Origin: Antitrichia curtipendula
Taxonomy: Eukaryota; Streptophyta; Bryopsida; Hypnales; Leucodontaceae
Length of the DNA: 64,000 bases
Assembly: GCA_951230915.1 (NCBI GenBank)
Contig: OX579639.1
Span: 14,446,001-14,510,000 of the forward strand
Direction: 5' to 3'
Position 1 is the first letter of the stretch, and each line of letters begins with the position of its first letter. Both the position numbers and the translations under genes were made by a program. The notes below the pieces were generated by a model. It ran no database searches, had not been told where the DNA came from, and worked only from the letters and a program-made list of their open reading frames with translations. This document shows, one piece after another, positions 59,223-64,000 of the stretch.

Positions 59223-59550
59223 GGCTGCAGACTATTGTGGCGATGGTGAAGTTGAATTGCGAATGCGAGCGAGCAGATGGCAAGCAAGGGAGCTTGAAAT
59301 TTAGGAGCAATGGAGTGTGTGGGGAGTGTTTGGATAGGGTCGAAGCTTGGGCCAATGAGGGAGTCGCGCTTTGCTTTGGATTTGGGGAAATCTCTTCTCC
59401 CTGTGAGATTCACGATGGTCTGGTGGGGTTGGGGAATAATGAACTCTACGGATTCTGGAATGAAATGTACAGGCCCTGAACATGTGAGCCTTACCAAAAA
59501 CAGACACCTAAAACCGCCAGAGAGAAATAACTCCGATTTTTTCTTTGGAA
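59223..59550. promoter_or_regulatory. psbW upstream region (5' UTR and proximal promoter)
   Basis: About 330 bp between the psbW start codon and the first upstream element fragment. It is more GC-balanced than the neighbourhood. No TATA box could be assigned with confidence, and the many open frames on both strands are chance. The assignment rests on position only. Confidence 0.45.
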
Positions 59551-59790
59551 GGTCCATTAATTTGGGGAGGTTAAACTTCTTGAAATATTTTTCAGAAAAT
59601 TTTACTTGGAAGAAAAATGGAAGTGGCATCTAATCCAAGTCATTTCATATTTTTTGGAGCTTTGTGGAATTAGTCATGATTTTTTGAAGTTGAAATGCAA
59701 CGTCAACCTTTCTTAAACGTACACTATTTGTACATTGATGATGCAATGAGAAAGTACCTCTGCATTAGAAAATGTTTTAGAGCCAGAGTG
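59551..59790 (+). mobile_element. AGGTAACAAGTCC-family MITE fragment, copy 5
   Basis: TTTGGGGAGGTTAAACTTCT, GCATCTAATCCAAGTCATTT and GAATTAGTCATGATTTTTTG follow the interior of copies 1 and 4. Both termini are lost. It lies within 600 bp upstream of the psbW start codon. Confidence 0.65.
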
Positions 59791-59857
59791 CTATATTGAC
59801 TTCCTGCTTTAAGAGTTTGTTCCTTTGAATACACAACGGAGTTCACAAAACATTGTA

Positions 59858-60215
59858 CTCCCTCCGTCCCAAAATGATCTTCCTATTACACAAGATGTTA
59901 TAGATTAAGCTCAAAAAGAACTATTTTTTCAAAAAAAACTGACTTATGAATAGAGTTTGATGTCCTCCTATTGTTCTGAAATTTTGAGTTTTAAATTAGT
60001 TTTCAAAGTGTGGTTTCAAAGTGCTTGAAAATTGAATTTTTGAGGCATTTTTGAAGAGCACCGGTGGCCACTCACTTGATGCATGGGATTGGTTAGCATG
60101 CCCATGCTTTTGGACTATGTACAAGTGTCACTAGCTCCCTTTCTCCTCCAACAAGAAGATCATTTTGGGACACTAAATAAAGGTCAACAGGAAGGTCATT
60201 TTGGGACGGAGGGAG
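59858..60215. mobile_element. Stowaway MITE
   Basis: TA, CTCCCTCCGTCCCAAAATGA at the left; the inverted TCATTTTGGGACGGAGGGAG, TA at the right. This is the canonical plant Stowaway terminus with a perfect 20-bp inverted match. 358 bp, noncoding. It is about 640 bp upstream of the psbW start codon. Confidence 0.95.
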
Positions 60216-60796
60216 TATGTGACATAAAAACTACGTACTGTACATTTATTAGGGGGTAGATTCTAATTAATAGAAGAAATAGTGGTATTTGTAATTTTAT
60301 TGTGTGATTACAATTCAATTTTTTGTATTTAAGTTGAGCATAGTTTTAGGTTATAGAGTACTTATGAAGGTTGAAAGTAGCTTGTGTATTTTATTAGTGA
60401 GTACTTATTTTATGATTGAGGGTTTGTTTGATCGTTTTCTCGTATTTTTCTTAGTTTATGTGACAATGGATGTATGAGTGTATATGTTAAGTTTGTATTC
60501 TTTAAATGTATATGTTGCTTTATTTTGTATTGTTGAACGTTTTAGTAGTGCCGGGGCTAATATTAGATGTGACTGCCGGAGTTTTAAGAGTAGTGATCCA
60601 CAGGTCAAAGGTTTGAACTACTTGTGTGACCTACATATAATAAAGCTCAAGCACAAGCATCGATGATATGCAATTATTATTATTTTATTCAATTTGTGAT
60701 TGCGTATTATTATTATGGACAAGTAATAGTTGACTATGATTGAATTGTAGTGTTTATGATCCATTTTTTGATTGAAGTGTTGAGTATTGTAGCACT
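60216..60796. other. No gene recognised
   Basis: AT-rich, GT-skewed. The 62-codon frame at 60478-60666 has no recognisable feature. Confidence 0.4.
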
Positions 60797-61012
60797 CACT
60801 ATAAGAAACTCGCGTTTTAGGTGACGCTTAGAAATTTTTTTAATGGATTTTAGGTGACGTCCATTGCAACACACACATATTTTTATGCCAATATAGATGT
60901 TATGATGGACATGTTGTTGACATAAAAACATGTGCATGTTGCAATGGATGTCACCTAAAATCCATTTTTTAAAATTACAAAATGTCACCTAAAACGCAGG
61001 GTTTTCATAGTG
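60797..61012. mobile_element. CACTA-type small element
   Basis: The ends are CACTATAAGAAACTCGCGTT and GCAGGGTTTTCATAGTG. Inward, GTTTTAGGTGACG pairs with TGTCACCTAAAAC, and ATGGATTTTAGGTGACGTCC pairs with GGATGTCACCTAAAATCCAT, so nearly the whole 216 bp folds on itself. CACTAT...ATAGTG ends fit CACTA transposons, with a possible diverged 3-bp flank (ACT/ATT). Confidence 0.8.
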
Positions 61013-63957
61013 ATTATCCTTTAGAGCTATCAGACACTTTGATGAGTTGTGGTGACTTAGATACAATGAGCTAAGATATAGAATTCTATTAGTATTGTTT
61101 ATGTTTATTTTTTTGAAATAGACGACTTTCAAGGACCACAAGAAAGATTGATCTGATACAATGTCCAAAGTATATATGAAGGGATACTGACTACTCCACA
61201 ATGGATACTAGTTAATTTATAAGGGAATGGGTACCATACGCGTAGGTTAGTTTTGGCACCTTGCTGCCAAAATAGTTTAGTTTTTGTAGTTTGATACTTC
61301 GGCAGCTTGATTTGGATTTCTTAACTTTCAACACTTTGTTTTTTTCCAATTTTTAGACACTTCTAATTTTGGATTGATTTTTTCTTATCATGCATAAATG
61401 TGTTCATTTTTCTTAAAAATTTCAAAGTAATTTTTGGATATTCAAAATTAGCAACAATAAATTTTTTTTAGATTTTCAAAAATAATTGTACAATTTTTAA
61501 AATTTTAGACACAATCCAAATTTTGCCTACTTATATCCAAAATTGACCTACACACACGGTAGTGTTTTTTCTTTTGGGGAAACATATTGCTTTTGTTAGA
61601 CCATTTAGCCTTTGATTGACTCCCTCAAAATATTCCCTAATGTTGAGAGGGTACAAGGGCTCTATTGTTGGAAATGAATAAACGTTGGACATGGAAGTCT
61701 TACAAGGTTGAGATGCCTAAAACTACCACTTTTTCTATTATATGCAATTTATGTTAGTAGATCAGTTAAACTTCTATATTTCGTAATTGATAGATGAAAG
61801 GAGATTTCAATGCACTAAAAAATGCATCATTTGGATATTGTAACAAAAGGTATAAATGATTAATCATGGTTTTTTTCTTCAACGGTAAATACATATTGGT
61901 TTAGGAGATGTACATAATGAGAGCATTTGATCAAGTGACAGTTTTAGGCATTCAATGTTTTTGAAAATCAAACCTTGCATTAAAAAAATAATTGGAATTC
62001 TATGTAGAAATGTGCAATAATTGTAAGAGCAAAATTGGACTTGTTGGCATACAAAATTCTAGGGAGAGGCTTATGAAAAGTAGGGGAGGCAATTTTTTGG
62101 CTTTTGAAAAAAATCATTTTAATAATAGACTTGAACTTTTAGTTTGACAACAAGGCAAAGCTACTCCTAAAATATAGTTTCTCCCTATTCACATGCGAGC
62201 TCACATAGAAATGAAAACATCATGAAAATTGGCAAAGACAATTCCAACTTTTGAAAACAAAAGTGCTTTTTTGATCTTGATTTGGCATAGACATTCATTT
62301 TTATTTCAAGTGGGTATAAGGCTAGGAATTTGAGGCAGAAGATTGAATTTTGTTTCTCAAATTTGATTTATCAAGAGAAAAAAAACCAAAAACCAAACAT
62401 TGACTACCTTTATCATGGGAGGAAAAAATAATGAAAAATGAAAAATAAAAAAGTCACATGAAGAGAGCCACAAAACATAATTCTCAAAATAGAAGATTTT
62501 CAAAATAAAGCCATGTGAGCCCTTAAGTTAGCACTTGAAGCTCTGGATTTATTTTTCGCGATTTACTGTTAGTTTTTAGTGTTAATTCACGCAAAATAGC
62601 ATGAATTAGTAGTTGAGAGGAGTTTGGTAGAAGTCCCTACCAGATTAGTGAGGAACCTTCCTAAATTCATGGAAAGCACAAAATACTATGCTTTTCTATG
62701 TTTATGTCTTAAGTTCAGTGTCTTAGAGTCCATATTAACGTATTAGAGAGATGTGATGAAGTGAGAGTTAGCCAGTTCTAATGTCTTGTCCATGTATCAC
62801 TTGACATGTGAATACATGTGACATCCTGGCTAAAGTGCAAGAGTCTATATCAAGGTTTAGAAGTATCTCGATCCAATTCATGTAGAATATGGATTAGTTA
62901 CATGAAGACCTATAAATGTTGAAGAATATGAATCAGAATGCAAAGTAGAAAAAGGACGAGGTGATTGGAGCTTACAAAAAGGTGCTTTTAGGGTAAAAGC
63001 ATGCCAAGAGATCAACAGCGGAGCTAATCATCCACAACAACCCCGGTACCAGAATAATTTCCCCCCGGGCGGAAATTATTAAGGAATTGCTAAAATTAGC
63101 ATCCTTATTGGAAGTTTGGTTTTGTCCTTGGCCTTTGGAAACTTCCCAAAAGATTGCCCAAAAGTTTCGGGATTTTACAAAACTCCACGATGACTCCATG
63201 GGAAGTCAACCGCCTTTGAAACTGATGGTAATTTCTCAGAAATTACCCAGAGTGCGGTAAAATCTCACTAAAAATTAGATTAGAGTTTTATGTATTAGAT
63301 AAGCGACCTGTCAAGTTTGAAGACTTTCTGATAGTCAGAAGTATCCAAATCGGCAACGACATCAAATTTAACAAGAATTTAGAACACGACGGCGAGTTGA
63401 CCGACGAGCCAGGAGCTAGCGGTGTCCGAATGTCGCAAACAAGGAATGTTTTCTTACTATCACAAACCTTCCAAGCAGCCCTAGCTAGTTAATTTTCTCG
63501 GGAAACTCAAATTCCATTAGTTGGGATTTTGACTTTTCTCTAGAATTACCGTTAGTGGTTTTTACAAATATTTACAGCCTAGAAGAAGGGGTATGGCATC
63601 CCCAAGACTAATTGGGGTCTTCTGAACGCGATGGCGCAATCGGTTTTCAATTTGGAGTTTTTCCCTAAAAGATAGACAGGGTCAGCTTTTAGTTTGACTT
63701 TTTTAGAGTAATTCGTAGTAATTCGAGGTTAATTAACAAAATATCTTGGTGAAAATCAAAGATTGGATTTAGTTAAGATGTCAAATCTTTCCTTTAAAAG
63801 CCAATTTAGATTAAACTAAGAATATTTGGAATTGACCTAGGATTAAATTGCAAAATATCTAGGTTAGTTAGGATTATTTTCATAAAATCTTTGGGGAAAA
63901 TCAAGGATTTGATTTAGGCAAGATTTCAAGGCTAATTAAAGCCTCCAAGGAACTTGC
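61013..63957. other. Unassigned region at the right of the window
   Basis: No coding domain. From about 62970 composition shifts and several sharp hairpins occur, such as AATAATTTCC/GGAAATTATT (63051-63078) and GTAATTTCT/AGAAATTAC (63229-63247). A diverged direct repeat (GAAAATCAAAGATTGGATTT at 63751 and GAAAATCAAGGATTTGATTT at 63897) precedes the final element. A retrotransposon long terminal repeat or leader is possible but not shown. Confidence 0.4.
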
Positions 63958-64000
63958 TTAACCCCTCATTGCCGGAGGGGACGAAAAGTGTCCTCACAGA
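63958..64000 (+). mobile_element. V-family TTAA element, left end only (V3)
   Basis: TTAA 63958-63961 is followed by CCCCTCATTGCCGGAGGGG and GACGAAAAGTGTCCTCACA, matching the V2 start (AAAAGTGTCCTCAC). The GGGGAC...GTGTCC spacing also resembles the subterminal sequence of the full-length piggyBac element. Cut off by the window edge. Confidence 0.7.

Overview
This is AT-rich nuclear DNA from a land plant. Two plant genes show it: a secreted EPIDERMAL PATTERNING FACTOR-LIKE peptide precursor (18509-20021, minus strand, three exons) and a nuclear psbW gene for the chloroplast photosystem II W subunit (58675-59222, minus strand, two exons). Plastid-type 16S and 23S rRNA fragments (14021-14373) and Stowaway-type elements fit a plant nucleus. 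I cannot name the species. A full-length piggyBac element is uncommon among flowering plants as far as I know, so a lycophyte, fern or other non-flowering lineage is possible, but that is inference.

Most of the window is DNA-transposon debris, dominated by elements flanked by TTAA, the target-site duplication of the piggyBac superfamily. A 5.5-kb element at 32419-37961 has perfect 14-bp terminal inverted repeats, TTAA at both ends and a piggyBac transposase pseudogene (33563-36736). The three catalytic Asp codons are kept and there is no frameshift, but five in-frame stop codons are present. Around it lie about 20 short elements or fragments without coding capacity, whose ends read TTAA followed by CCCCTAAAG-like sequence. 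I sort them into families X, Z, V, W, U and T (my labels). Some sit back to back and share one TTAA, and one is nested in another.

A second layer consists of elements with TA target sites: four families whose termini begin AGGTA, a GTAGAACCACC family with an empty-site control in the same window, and Stowaway-type elements. A hAT-like element (26821-28356) has a 10-bp target duplication, and there are also Harbinger-like, CACTA-like, fold-back and long-inverted-repeat elements.

Layout: 0-6.4 kb, mixed small elements, a roughly 180-bp tandem satellite (2449-3245) and a local duplication. 6.4-8.7 kb, strand-skewed sequence rich in a CCAATTTGG motif. 8.7-14 kb, Z and X elements, one interrupted by 1.26 kb. 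14.0-14.4 kb, plastid rDNA fragments. 15-21.9 kb, a more GC-balanced block holding the EPFL gene. 21.9-26 kb, small elements. 26.8-28.4 kb, the hAT-like element. 32.4-38.0 kb, the piggyBac element. 38.5-57.4 kb, a dense mosaic of small elements. 58-60 kb, psbW with duplicated sequence downstream and small elements upstream. 61-64 kb, unassigned sequence ending in the start of another TTAA element. I recognised no reverse transcriptase, gag or other transposase reading frame.
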